Shown piece by piece: positions 1 to 8,299 of a stretch of 64,000 nt of DNA (the first letter of the stretch is position 1; each line of letters begins with the position of its first letter). Where the stretch lies: NCBI GenBank assembly GCA_035297145.1, contig DATGZN010000093.1, forward strand, positions 186,001 through 250,000, in the 5' to 3' direction. The DNA is from QHXW01 sp035297145. Its GTDB lineage: Bacteria; Acidobacteriota; Terriglobia; Bryobacterales; Bryobacteraceae. The notes below the pieces were generated by a model. That model was not told where the DNA came from. It saw only the letters and a program-made list of their open reading frames with translations, and searched no databases. The position numbers and the translations under genes are program-made.

Positions 1-179
1 CGAGGCGCGTGTCAGGAGAACCCACCTGCGAGGATCGAGCCCCGAGTAATGAAAATGGCCTTTGCTGCCGCGACTATAGGGAGCGGTACTAACATTCTGG
101 CCGCGACACAGACCATAAGCGTGCCGCACCGGGAACGCCCGAGCGTCGAACTTGTGAAGCCATTGAGAAGCGCAGATCC

Positions 180-962
180 TTACTGGCTGGCGTTCTGGCT
201 CAGGAACTCTTGGATCAGCCGGCTTGGTAAGCCGATGGTTCTCCCGTTACCTTCATTCACTCCACGCTGCCTTAGCAGTCCGACGACTTTGCCGTTCGCA
301 AGATAGAGCGGGCTCCCGCTGGCTCCGGGCCACGCCTCTTTGTCCATGATGATGGAGCGCGGACCTCGGCCATCGTCGCGCGTCTCGACATAGCCCGATA
401 TGTTCCCGACCGAACTCAGAGGAATATGAAAATGTAATGGAAATCCCGTGAAGCCTATGGGCGTTCCGTCAGGTTGAACCCCGGTTTCAAACGTCACGGG
501 CGCAATCTTGTGCACGGCCTCAACCGGACGTATGCTTCGGCAGCGTGCAATGTCGAGGTCCGCATCCCGCTTGCATTCGTTGGCGTGGAAAACATAGTAG
601 TCGGAGCGGAAGCTGGATTGGTCTGCGCTCCATCCGCCGGTTTGTGGCAGGTAGAACGCAGCATAAGGGCATGGCGCCGTCCGCGCTTTGCTGACCATGC
701 CTTCGATCACGTGATTGGCCGTAATAAAGGTGCCGTCGGCCGCCACAAAGAATCCAGTCCCCTCCACCGTCAGTGTTTCCGCGACGGTTCCGTTCGCGCT
801 GATACAGGCGATGGGGATGACGGAACGCTTCATCCCCTGGATGGCGCCCGTGAATCCTGACGGGCTAGAAGCAGCCCGTGCGGGAAGAGCAACAGTTCCG
901 GCGCAGCAGCCCAGAAGCCATATCGCACAGATCGCAGACCAGAAGATTTTCAATGGACCCAC
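180..962 (-). CDS. Exported trypsin-like (S1/V8-type) serine protease
   Basis: Probable secreted or periplasmic serine endopeptidase of the chymotrypsin fold. From the GTG at 962 the protein has about 260 residues and opens with a hydrophobic signal segment (KIFWSAICAIWLLGCCAG). The triad can be read as His in TANHVIEG (about residue 84), Asp in DADLDIARC (about 135-137) and Ser in PGASGSPLY (about 215). The reading frame stays open up to 1115, but that would overlap the divergent gene at 1015. GTG at 962 is preferred because it places a signal peptide at the N-terminus and leaves a 52-bp divergent intergenic region. Paired cysteines (CPYAAF, CKRD, RCRS) suit an exported protein. The substrate is unknown. 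It shares a promoter region with the exported Ntn-hydrolase-like gene, so the two may be co-regulated. Confidence 0.75.
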   Translation of the reverse strand: MGPLKIFWSAICAIWLLGCCAGTVALPARAASSPSGFTGAIQGMKRSVIPIACISANGTVAETLTVEGTGFFVAADGTFITANHVIEGMVSKARTAPCPYAAFYLPQTGGWSADQSSFRSDYYVFHANECKRDADLDIARCRSIRPVEAVHKIAPVTFETGVQPDGTPIGFTGFPLHFHIPLSSVGNISGYVETRDDGRGPRSIIMDKEAWPGASGSPLYLANGKVVGLLRQRGVNEGNGRTIGLPSRLIQEFLSQNASQ

Positions 963-1014
963 TCTCTCGCCGTCATTGTGAACCACGATAGCAAATCGCA
1001 AGAGGTGAGAGAAT

Positions 1015-1908
1015 GTGCGTCTGGAGGCTGCCTTTCTGGAGGCTTTATTAACAAAAATCGTTCTTGCGCTTACGGTTCTTGCCGCGTCGCCGAGTGCGCG
1101 TGCGAGCGAATCCATAATCGCTGGAACGATCGTTATCGTTGCGCAGGCGAAAAACTATGTAATTTTTGCCGCCGATAGCCGGGTTGGTGCTTCCAACGGC
1201 ACCGCCGTGGCGAGCGTTGACGACACTTATTGTAAGATCGGCCCGCTACACAGCAACACGTTATTTGCCGCCGCCGGCATCGTCACCGATCCCGCGCGGA
1301 GTTGGGCCGCCGACACCGAGATGGATACAGTCCTCGTCCAAACTTTTCACGGCGAAAGAATGGGAATCGGCGATGGAGAATCGGCACTCGGCCGTTGGGC
1401 CGAAGCGATGACGCAAAGGCTTTTCGCTCTTCCGCGCAATCAATTGCTGGCTTATACCAAGTCCAATGATGGCGTCGCTGCGACCGGCGTACTGGCGGGA
1501 ATCGAAAAGGACGGAAGCACCTGGGTGCACGTCAGCAAGATCAGCTTCGATAGCGCGCGAGGTTTATCCCATCAGGAAAGCGACATGGCATGGAGCGGCT
1601 CCGCGACGAGATACTTCGGGCTTGGACAGAGTGAGATTGCCGTCGAATTCGATCATGGGAGCACCTCTCGCGCCATTGCCGAACGCGCGCAATGGAGGGG
1701 AGTGAATCTGAGCGGCCCCGATTTTGACCGGTTCAAAGCGCGCCGCCTGGTGGAACTGACGATTCAGTATCTTCCCAACAAGAGCGATGTAGGCGGCCCA
1801 GTCGATGAAATTGAGTTGGACGCGAATGGCCGACGCTGGATTCAGGTCAAGCCCCATTGCGCGCCTGAAGCGCTTCCCGTGCCAAACGGCACTCAACCGC
1901 GAAAGTAG
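1015..1908 (+). CDS. Exported proteasome-beta-like Ntn-hydrolase
   Basis: 297-residue protein with a GTG start behind an AAGAGGTGAGAG ribosome site. The N-terminus is signal-like (about 13-30, ending SARA). A block resembling the first strands of proteasome beta subunits and HslV follows: Gly37-Thr38 then IVIVA, and VIFAADSR at 49-56. If Thr38 is Thr1, Asp54 falls exactly at position 17 and is followed by Ser18-Arg19, as in proteasome beta subunits. Lys74 in TYCKIGPL is a plausible Lys33 equivalent after a short loop insertion, and FAAAGIVTD matches the next strand. The fold call is inference from this register. Unlike 20S subunits it appears exported, so Thr38 would have to be freed by signal-peptide removal plus processing. 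Its 3' end overlaps the convergent symporter gene by 16 bp. Confidence 0.6.
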   Translation: MRLEAAFLEALLTKIVLALTVLAASPSARASESIIAGTIVIVAQAKNYVIFAADSRVGASNGTAVASVDDTYCKIGPLHSNTLFAAAGIVTDPARSWAADTEMDTVLVQTFHGERMGIGDGESALGRWAEAMTQRLFALPRNQLLAYTKSNDGVAATGVLAGIEKDGSTWVHVSKISFDSARGLSHQESDMAWSGSATRYFGLGQSEIAVEFDHGSTSRAIAERAQWRGVNLSGPDFDRFKARRLVELTIQYLPNKSDVGGPVDEIELDANGRRWIQVKPHCAPEALPVPNGTQPRK

Positions 1909-3716
1909 AGATATCCTCCCAAAATGCAGGTCAGAACGGCGCCGGACGCCGCCACTTCCCTCCAGCCCCAGCTTGCCCGCGTGCGGCTCAGATCTTCCGC
2001 GGTTTCGGTTCCGAAGGTGAGGCTCTTGATGCTCGCGAGGTCTTGTGGAGCGGTGGCATAGCTTACCACCACCATGACCACTGCCGAGACGATCGTGATC
2101 AGAACACTGAAGTATTGAAAGTAGATATTGTTCACGACCCAGAGGAACGACCCCGGCGCATACCCGTTCTGAAAACCTTCGAGGCCAAGCGTCACGGGCG
2201 TATCAACCAGCATTCTGAAAATACCGAGCAGGAACCCGACGATCATCGCCCAAAGCGCGCCGTGGCCGTTCAGCCGCTTGAAGAAGACGCCGAAAAAGAA
2301 AACGACAAAGATGGGTGGCGCCAGATATCCTTGGACGGACTGGAGATAGGTATAGAGACCCTTGGCATTCTTGATGACGGGAATCCACGCCAGCGCGATT
2401 AGCACCATGATTACAGTGGCCATCCGGCCGGTGCGGACGAGCTGGTGCTGGGACGCTCCCTTCTTCCATTTTTGATACAAATCGACAGTGAATAGTGTGG
2501 AGCAGGCGTTGAAAACGCCGGCGAGCGAACCCATGAGCGCAGAAAGCAGGCCGGCGACCACGATGCCGCGAATGCCGGGGGGCAGTAGGTACTGCACCAT
2601 CATCGGGAAAGCGCCATTCGAAAGTGCCGGGATGGACTGGCCGTCGGGGCCGATCATCGAGGTCAGTTCGGGGACCTTGCCGCTGCGAGCCAGCGCGAAA
2701 CAGATCAGCCCTGGAATGATAAATAGATAGACCGGGAACAGCTTCAGGAACGCGGCGAAAATGCTGCCACGGCGCGCAACTGCTTCATTCGGCGCGCCCA
2801 GCGCTCGTTGCACGATGTACTGGTCGGTGCACCAGTACCACAGACCGATGATGGGAGCGCAGAACAACATTCCCAGCCAGGGGAAGTTTCCGTTGAAATA
2901 CCATGCCTGTTTGACCACCTGCCCGGCGGCGTTGGTCTCAATGACCGGGGCCCAGGTGCCGTGAACTCCGGCTGGAATCAGTGGCTTCCAGAGATTGAAC
3001 ATGTCGCTCCCGCACCAGTGCCGCAGTTCGCTCCAGCCGCCCAGGCGAATCAGCCCATAGGTAGTGAGCAGCGCAGAACCCAGGATCAACACCGTCACCT
3101 GGACGGCGTCGTTGTATGCCACGGCGCGCATTCCGCCAAGCGTCGTGTAAAGGCCGGTGAGGACGATCACCAGGACAGAGCCGATCCAAAAACTATCAAT
3201 GAAAACGCCGCCGATATTGAGGCTCATTTCGGGAAACAGAGTGGCGAATACTACGCCGCCAGCGAAAATGCCGACAGCGATCTTGGAAATGACGAACGTG
3301 ATCAGCGAGACGATGGAAAGAATGTAGCGGGATTTCTCGCTGAAGCGGCGCTCCAGGAATTCGGGCATGGTGAAGACCATAGAGCGCATATAAAAAGGTA
3401 CGAACACCCAGGCCAGAACCAACAGGCACCAGGCGTGCAGTTCGTAGTGCGCCATGGCGACACCACTGGTTGCGCCGGAACCGGCCAGGCCGACGATGTG
3501 CTCCGAGCCGATGTTCGAAGCGAAGATGGAAGCGCCGATAATCCACCAGCCCAAGTTGCGGCCGGCGAGGAAATAATCCGCGGCGGAATCCTTGCCTTTT
3601 CGGACCACCCACGCGGCGACGCACAGCAGGATGCCGAAATAGAGGGCAATCATGATCCAGTCGGCAGCGGTGATACGCGAGCCGCCGGCGGCGGATAGCA
3701 ATAGGGCGAGCGTCAT
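1893..3716 (-). CDS. Sodium/solute symporter (SSS family, SglT-like)
   Basis: Multi-pass inner-membrane transporter that would couple sodium influx to uptake of a solute, probably a sugar. The SSS signatures are clear: the core begins at AADWIMIALYFGILL, followed by DYFLAGRNLGWW, GASIFASNIGSEHIVGLAG and the MPEFLERRFS loop, then regularly spaced hydrophobic helices (13-14 expected) to a final helix near the C-terminus. The ATG at 3716 gives 607 residues, in the range of SglT-type members. The frame is open to 3899, but the upstream extension is basic and unlike the family. An AGGAG lies about 17 nt upstream of the chosen ATG, which is further than usual, so the start is not certain. The specific substrate cannot be told from sequence. 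Confidence 0.88.
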   Translation of the reverse strand: MTLALLLSAAGGSRITAADWIMIALYFGILLCVAAWVVRKGKDSAADYFLAGRNLGWWIIGASIFASNIGSEHIVGLAGSGATSGVAMAHYELHAWCLLVLAWVFVPFYMRSMVFTMPEFLERRFSEKSRYILSIVSLITFVISKIAVGIFAGGVVFATLFPEMSLNIGGVFIDSFWIGSVLVIVLTGLYTTLGGMRAVAYNDAVQVTVLILGSALLTTYGLIRLGGWSELRHWCGSDMFNLWKPLIPAGVHGTWAPVIETNAAGQVVKQAWYFNGNFPWLGMLFCAPIIGLWYWCTDQYIVQRALGAPNEAVARRGSIFAAFLKLFPVYLFIIPGLICFALARSGKVPELTSMIGPDGQSIPALSNGAFPMMVQYLLPPGIRGIVVAGLLSALMGSLAGVFNACSTLFTVDLYQKWKKGASQHQLVRTGRMATVIMVLIALAWIPVIKNAKGLYTYLQSVQGYLAPPIFVVFFFGVFFKRLNGHGALWAMIVGFLLGIFRMLVDTPVTLGLEGFQNGYAPGSFLWVVNNIYFQYFSVLITIVSAVVMVVVSYATAPQDLASIKSLTFGTETAEDLSRTRASWGWREVAASGAVLTCILGGYLYFRG

Positions 3717-3816
3717 ATTAAGTGTGCGGATGCTCCTGGACGCGGTGGTGCATTCGAGGACCTCCTGAATCCGACTCTGCATGATACCTTGAGAGGCTGA
3801 AGCGGGGGTAACTCCT

Positions 3817-4201
3817 ATGGTAAAACTTGCCACGGAAGACCGGCGCCTGGCGCGGCTGACCAAGATCTGTCTCGCGCTGCCCGAGGCCACAAGAAACATG
3901 TGCGGGTCAACACGCGGCTTTCGTGGTCAAGAAGAAGAACTTCGCCTATTTTCTCTACGACCATCACGGCGACGGGATCATTGGCGTCACCTGCAAGGTG
4001 CTGCCGGGCGATAATGCGAGACTGGTTGCGGCGGATCCAAAACGATTCTACATGCCCGCGTACATCGCGTCGAAGGGATGGGTGGCGCTCAGGCTGGATA
4101 TGGGCGACGTGGATTGGGATGAGGTGAAGGAGTTAATCACGGGGAGCTATCAGCTAGTTGCGCCGAAGCGGCTGGCGGCGATGGTGAGGGATAGTGGGTG
4201 A
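3817..4201 (+). pseudogene. Frameshifted MmcQ/YjbR-family (DUF) protein gene
   Basis: Small cytoplasmic protein of the MmcQ/YjbR family (CyaY-like fold, often called DNA-binding, role unclear). The first frame encodes MVKLATEDRRLARLTKICLALPEATRNM and the second frame continues with GQHAAFVVKKKNFAYFLYDH, then DGIIGVTCKVLPGD, FYMPAYIASKGWVALRLD and the family's DWDEVKEL and APKRLAA C-terminus. The two parts join into a full-length family member if one G is removed from the GGG run at 3904-3906, so the gene carries a one-base insertion. Either it is a young pseudogene or that G is a base-calling error in a homopolymer. Confidence 0.8.
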
Positions 4202-4292
4202 CACGCTGAAGCTGCCGGACGGCGGGTCATTGACGGTTAAAAACGCGACGACGCGACCCGTGATATTCTCGGCTCGACAGGAGTCAGGTGAC

Positions 4293-4916
4293 ATGCGGTT
4301 TTTGACAACGTTCTTCGCTCTCGCCATTGCTTTGGCGCTGGCGCAGCCGCCGCAGGATCCGAAAGTAATGAGGAGGGTTGAGGTGTTTCTCGAGGGTCCC
4401 GACATACCGGCGAGGAGTTTTGCGACTAAGCCTAAGGTGATGTATCGCGCGGGGACCCGGTATTGCCGCACGGAGGAAGCTCCCGATCCGGAAAACGGGA
4501 TTCACGGCTTAGCGATTGTCAACGAGCCGGACTTCTGGCTGGTGAATCTCCTGTAGAAGACCGCGCAGCACGCCATCGACCCCGGCCCGACTTTCAATTG
4601 CCATCTGCCGATACTTGCGGACACCGACAAGGATCTCGAATTCGGATTTGAGATGGAATACTTCAAGAGCAAGGGAGCTGACCCGCACAAAGGACCCGTT
4701 CTTCAGACCAAGGAAACGCTGTTGTACAAGGTTGATGTTGGTTCTTTTGCTCTGGCCATGTTCTCCTATGGTATGCCCGAACGCCCCATGTTGGTGTCAC
4801 GAGTTCATGGAGAAAAGGGTGAGATTTTCTGGTTCCGCGGGTGGGGGGATGTTCCATTTGACCCAGTACTATTTGCTAAGCCGCAAGGTGTGACCATTCA
4901 GGAGCAGAAGCCATAG
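4293..4916 (+). pseudogene. Small exported protein gene with an in-frame amber stop
   Basis: The ATG at 4293, behind a GGAGTCAGGTGAC ribosome site, opens a signal peptide (MRFLTTFFALAIALALAQ). The same frame runs to 4916 but is cut by a TAG at 4554-4556. Before it reads HGLAIVNEPDFWLVNLL, and after it KTAQHAIDPGPTFNCHLPI, MEYFKSKGADPHKGP and VSRVHGEKGEIFWF. The sequence on both sides is equally protein-like with no change of frame, so a single nonsense substitution explains the interruption. I do not recognise the family with certainty; it resembles secreted hypothetical proteins of Solibacter-type genomes. No suppressor system that reads TAG is visible. Confidence 0.65.
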
Positions 4917-4936
4917 GGTGTAGCGAGGATCAGGCA

Positions 4937-5197
4937 ATGAGAGACAGTCAGACGTATCCTTTGCGGCTTCCGCGATCACTCAAAAAGGCAGTGGAACGGC
5001 TCAGCCGCGAGGAGCGAACGAGCATCAATCAATTTGTAGCTACCGCAGTGGCGGAGAAAGTTTCAGCACTGCAGACTGCCCGATTCTTCGCAGACCGGAA
5101 AGCGCGAGCGGACTTTAAGGCCTTCGACAAGATTATGCGGCGGCGCGGAGGCAAACCGCCCCGTGAAGGCGACGAGATGCCATCACGAGGAAAGTAG
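4937..5197 (+). CDS. Ribbon-helix-helix antitoxin-like protein (orphan)
   Basis: 86 residues. The N-terminus (YPLRLPRSLKKAVERLSREERTSINQFVATAVAEKV) is a ribbon-helix-helix fold of the Arc/CopG/HicB-antitoxin kind: a basic beta strand, then two helices with TSINQFV at the turn. Such proteins bind operator DNA as dimers and usually pair with a toxin. The basic C-terminal tail (KIMRRRGGKPPREG) has no recognised partner domain. The next 240 bp carry a T-box leader and no toxin gene, so this is an orphan antitoxin or a stand-alone repressor. The ribosome site GAGGATCAGGCA precedes the ATG. Confidence 0.65.
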   Translation: MRDSQTYPLRLPRSLKKAVERLSREERTSINQFVATAVAEKVSALQTARFFADRKARADFKAFDKIMRRRGGKPPREGDEMPSRGK

Positions 5198-5261
5198 GTC
5201 GCCAGCGCAACGTGAATGGTTTGATGTCCCCCCTTGCAAGATGCTACAAAGGAATTAACTC

Positions 5262-5421
5262 TACGAAGAGGACAGACCCCTCTGAGAGGTTCTCTCGAAA
5301 CGGAAGTTCGGAGCCGGACAGGCCCGAGTAGGGAGAAACGGAGGCGCAACGACAATGCGCGAATCGAGCGCCGGCACATAGCCGGAAGCTGGATGGTACC
5401 GCCGCACTTCGTGGTTCCAGC
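5262..5421 (+). promoter_or_regulatory. Probable T-box riboswitch leader of the aspartyl-tRNA synthetase gene
   Basis: A TGGTACC bulge followed by GC (5394-5402) matches the T-box core that pairs with the uncharged tRNA acceptor end. It is flanked by complementary arms GCTGGA (5388-5393) and TCCAGC (5416-5421), and the apical part ACCGC/GTGGT can pair, which reproduces the antiterminator architecture. Directly upstream is a perfect hairpin CCGGC-ACATA-GCCGG (5371-5385) in the place of stem III. A GAGTAGGGAGAAACGG segment (about 5327-5342) resembles the AGTA-containing linker. I could not fix the specifier codon or the stem I boundaries, so the 5' limit is approximate. The arm ends 12 nt before the GAGGGAT ribosome site and there is no oligo-T terminator, so control of translation is more likely than transcriptional attenuation. 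Confidence 0.55.
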
Positions 5422-5444
5422 AAATTTCGTTCTGAGGGATTTGC

Positions 5445-6749
5445 ATGGTCACGACGGCAACGCGGCGCATCTTCATCGAAAACATTTCCGAATTCATTCC
5501 CGGAGAAGTCCGGCTCAGGGGCTGGATTTACCGTCTTCGCATTCTCGGCAAGACTGCCTTCGTGATTCTTCGGGACTGCAGTGGCGAAGCACAATGCGTG
5601 ATCGCCTCGGAGGAGTTAAAGGAGCACAAGCTCAAAGTCGAGGATGTCGTCGAGATTCTGGGCACTGTTCGGGCTGAACCCCGCGCTAAGACCGGGTGTG
5701 AGGTGGACATCGCCGAGATTCGCGTGCTGAACCGCGCCGGTCAAAACCTGCCCTTCCAATCGGCAGCGCAAGTGGAATCGGTTGCCTTGGAGACGCTCAT
5801 CCAGTACCGGCCATTGTCGCTGCGGACCGAGGCCGTAGGCGATGTTTTTCGCGTGCAGGCTGCGATCCTCGCCGCGTTTCGCGATGCGCTCAACCGCCGG
5901 CGATTTACGGAAATTGTGACATCGAAGATCGTCTCGGGTGGCACCGAGGGAGGCAGCAATCTTTTCGAAATCAAGTATTTTGATCGCGTCGCCTATCTCG
6001 CCCAGAGTCCGCAGTTTTATAAAGAGCATGGCGTGGCGGGTTTGGAGCGCGTTTATGAAACGGGGCACGTGTATCGCGCAGAGCCGCACGCGTCCAGCCG
6101 CCACTTGACTGAATACTATTCGTTGGACGTTGAATTCGGTTTTATCGACGGGCCAGAGGACGTGATTCAGTTCGAGAGAGAACTGCTCAGCGACATGTTC
6201 GAGAATCTCAATCAGAAACATGGGGACGTGATCAAGAAGTATCGAGCGGAGTTGCTTCCCTCGATGCTTGGCGTTCCGTGTTGGGAGTTCGATGCCTGCC
6301 TGGAAATGCTGCGGGCGGAGTTTGGGCGCACGGACTTGGAAGACGATCTGGATCCGGAAGCGGAGCGGCAGCTTTGCGAACGCGCGCGACGAGAGACCGG
6401 GGTTCCCGCGGTATTTGTGCTCGGCTTCCCTTTGGCGGCGCGGCCGTTTTACACGGCTCCGCGTGGGTCGCGTGGCGCAGCCGGCAGTTTCGACCTGTTG
6501 TTCCAAGGCCTGGAAATCACAACCGGCGGGCAGCGCCTCGATCGCCGCGAGGATTTGGAAGCGGCTCTGCGCGTTAGGGGCATTGAACCTGGAAACTTCG
6601 AAAGTCATCTGGCCATGTTCGATTTGGGCATGCCGCCGCACGGCGGATTCGCTATCGGACTTGAACGGTTAACCTGCCAAGTCCTCAACCTGCCGAATGT
6701 GCGCCAAGCGGTACTGTATCCCCGGGATCGATACAAACTCAAACCCTAG
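5445..6749 (+). CDS. aspS: Aspartate--tRNA(Asp/Asn) ligase, archaeal type
   Basis: Class IIb synthetase of 434 residues, much shorter than the roughly 590-residue bacterial AspRS because it lacks the inserted GAD domain. It has an N-terminal OB anticodon-binding domain (about 1-105: VRLRGWIYRLRILGK, FVILRDCSGEAQCV) and then the catalytic core. Motif 2 reads VYETGHVYRAEPHASSRHLTEYYSLDVE and motif 3 reads GGFAIGLERLTCQVL. LAQSPQFYKE distinguishes AspRS from AsnRS. Archaeal-type bacterial AspRS enzymes are often non-discriminating and charge tRNA-Asn as well, with amidation by GatCAB; that is family knowledge, not shown here. ATG at 5445 sits behind GAGGGAT and the T-box-like leader, which suggests expression rises when the cognate tRNA is uncharged. 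Confidence 0.85.
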   Translation: MVTTATRRIFIENISEFIPGEVRLRGWIYRLRILGKTAFVILRDCSGEAQCVIASEELKEHKLKVEDVVEILGTVRAEPRAKTGCEVDIAEIRVLNRAGQNLPFQSAAQVESVALETLIQYRPLSLRTEAVGDVFRVQAAILAAFRDALNRRRFTEIVTSKIVSGGTEGGSNLFEIKYFDRVAYLAQSPQFYKEHGVAGLERVYETGHVYRAEPHASSRHLTEYYSLDVEFGFIDGPEDVIQFERELLSDMFENLNQKHGDVIKKYRAELLPSMLGVPCWEFDACLEMLRAEFGRTDLEDDLDPEAERQLCERARRETGVPAVFVLGFPLAARPFYTAPRGSRGAAGSFDLLFQGLEITTGGQRLDRREDLEAALRVRGIEPGNFESHLAMFDLGMPPHGGFAIGLERLTCQVLNLPNVRQAVLYPRDRYKLKP

Positions 6750-6963
6750 AGAGCGCAGTTGACGCCGAGCTTTCCGTGAGGCTCCTTGCGGACACCTTCT
6801 CCTAGCGGCATCATTTCATCCCATACGGCCACGCGGTGCCAGCCTGGTAGCGCTCAAGGAAGGTCGTCACAAGAGAGAAAACTACAGTATCGCAACGGTG
6901 TTAGCGTGCTGTGGGGAATTTAGGGAACCGACTTTCGAGGCTGATTTGGGGTGGGCAACTCAA

Positions 6964-6988
6964 GGAGGGCTGGCCGGGCCAACCCTCC
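6964..6988. terminator. GC-rich hairpin, possible bidirectional terminator
   Basis: GGAGGG (6964-6969) pairs with CCCTCC (6983-6988), and inside it TGGCC pairs with GGCCA. The hairpin lies 23 nt past the stop of the leftward repeat-protein gene and 215 bp past the synthetase gene. The T-tract is weak on both strands (TTGAGTT on the minus side), so termination is only likely. The rest of the 262-bp gap (6750-7011) shows no gene or RNA I recognise. Confidence 0.4.
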
Positions 6989-7011
6989 CACACATATTAA
7001 AGCTCAGATAG

Positions 7012-8139
7012 TTACTTCGACACCAGGTAACCGAACGAAGACTCCATGGTCGTCGCGGACCCGCAAGCGGTTTCATGTGTCTCGGTCAAGCTCAGACTGG
7101 ACGGTGTATATCCGTAAAACGCGATTGCGACCGAGGGATAGCAACCGGTGGCATACGAAACGTCCGTGACTGTGCTCCAGTTGATCGACGTGGGGGCGGA
7201 GTGGAGTGGGCCATCTATCAAGACGCCGGCACTGTACACCAGTGATCCTGTGGTGTTGTCCACCTGGTGTGCCTCCACCAGGACTCGTCCGGAACCAATA
7301 AAGTCGGTCGTTCCATCGCCATACACCGAGACGGTCGGGTTATAGCCGGTTCCGTACGGAATTGGGTCGCTCCAGTTGATGCTCGAGGTGCCGGTATCCA
7401 CCACTCCGATTGCATACCAGAGTGTTCCGCCGCTTCCCTGCGCTACCAAGAGGGCCAGATTGTTAGCAATCGACACAGTTGGCACGTAGCCTTGGTTCAG
7501 GCCCCCATTGATTTCGAGCGCCGGACCCCAACTGATGGATGGCGAAGGCCCAAGGGTCAGGGTGCCAACGTGGTACCAAAGCGCGGATAGGTTCACCGCG
7601 GATTGATGCACCTCGACAACAGTGGCGGTAGTCGCAGGGGCCGGGATATTCAGGTCGGCAGCGACCGTGGGGTTGAATCCCGTGTCGTACGTGGTGGCAG
7701 CCGACCAATGGATCCCTGAAAAAGACGGAGGGGCGTTACTGCCTATTTGATACCACAGTGAGCTTCCGCCCAATTGGCCGCCTTGGTGCACCTCGATGGC
7801 ACTGTCATAATTCGTGGCGCCACTGTAAGCCAAAGCGATCGATGGCGAGTGCCCCATCTGCGGAGTGGTTTGAGGCGGACTGAACAGATAACTCGACGAA
7901 CCCGACCAGTTGATGACTCCGAGCCCGTACGATCCCAGCTCGTCTTCGAACGCGGTGAAACCCTTGCCGGTCTCGGCGATGGTCACAACATTCTGTATTC
8001 CATCCGAAGCCACCTTGGGGAGATACCCAACGCTGATTTTCTTGTCGCTTACTTTCCATTTGACGGTGATGTCCTGTGCCTTGATCCCGCTAGTGAGCAG
8101 CAATGCCACGAGTCCAATTGTTACTGAAACGTTTTTCAT
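7012..8139 (-). CDS. Exported repeat protein with five or six EVHQ/WS repeats
   Basis: 375 residues from the ATG at 8139, which has a strong GGAGGAA ribosome site; a signal peptide (MKNVSVTIGLVALLLTSGIKAQ) follows. The mature part is a run of repeats of about 60 residues. Each carries a G-x-x-P-x-(V/I)A strand, then VEVHQ or a variant (IEVHQGG, VVEVHQS, LVEAHQV, LTETHET), then LWYxxG and a closing I-x-WS strand (INWSG, IHWSA, ISWGP, INWSD, INWST). This periodicity suits a beta-propeller or similar all-beta solenoid. No catalytic motif is evident. Function is unknown; surface binding of a ligand or glycan would be consistent. Confidence 0.7.
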   Translation of the reverse strand: MKNVSVTIGLVALLLTSGIKAQDITVKWKVSDKKISVGYLPKVASDGIQNVVTIAETGKGFTAFEDELGSYGLGVINWSGSSSYLFSPPQTTPQMGHSPSIALAYSGATNYDSAIEVHQGGQLGGSSLWYQIGSNAPPSFSGIHWSAATTYDTGFNPTVAADLNIPAPATTATVVEVHQSAVNLSALWYHVGTLTLGPSPSISWGPALEINGGLNQGYVPTVSIANNLALLVAQGSGGTLWYAIGVVDTGTSSINWSDPIPYGTGYNPTVSVYGDGTTDFIGSGRVLVEAHQVDNTTGSLVYSAGVLIDGPLHSAPTSINWSTVTDVSYATGCYPSVAIAFYGYTPSSLSLTETHETACGSATTMESSFGYLVSK

Positions 8140-8299
8140 CAGAGTTCCTCCGGTAGTCCTTTCTTGTGTTGCAACGTTGTTGGCAGCTTCAGGGGCGATC
8201 GAACGGGCAACCGCACCGAGCCGCTTAACAGGACTGGGTGTCGCCTTTACAACTGCCCTCATCTTCAAGGGCGGAAAAGACCGACGAAAACTTTAACGG

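Noticed and set aside
1..179. Gene at the left edge
   Set aside because: A rightward 85-codon frame overlaps the protease gene antisense and shows no coding features; nothing is supported in 1-179.
4554..4556. Recoding of the internal TAG as pyrrolysine or by suppression
   Set aside because: No pylTSBCD genes are in the window and the phylum is not known to use it; a nonsense mutation or an error is simpler.
5234..5677. Rightward 147-residue ORF overlapping the synthetase gene start
   Set aside because: It runs through the T-box region and the synthetase gene in another frame and has no protein-like features.
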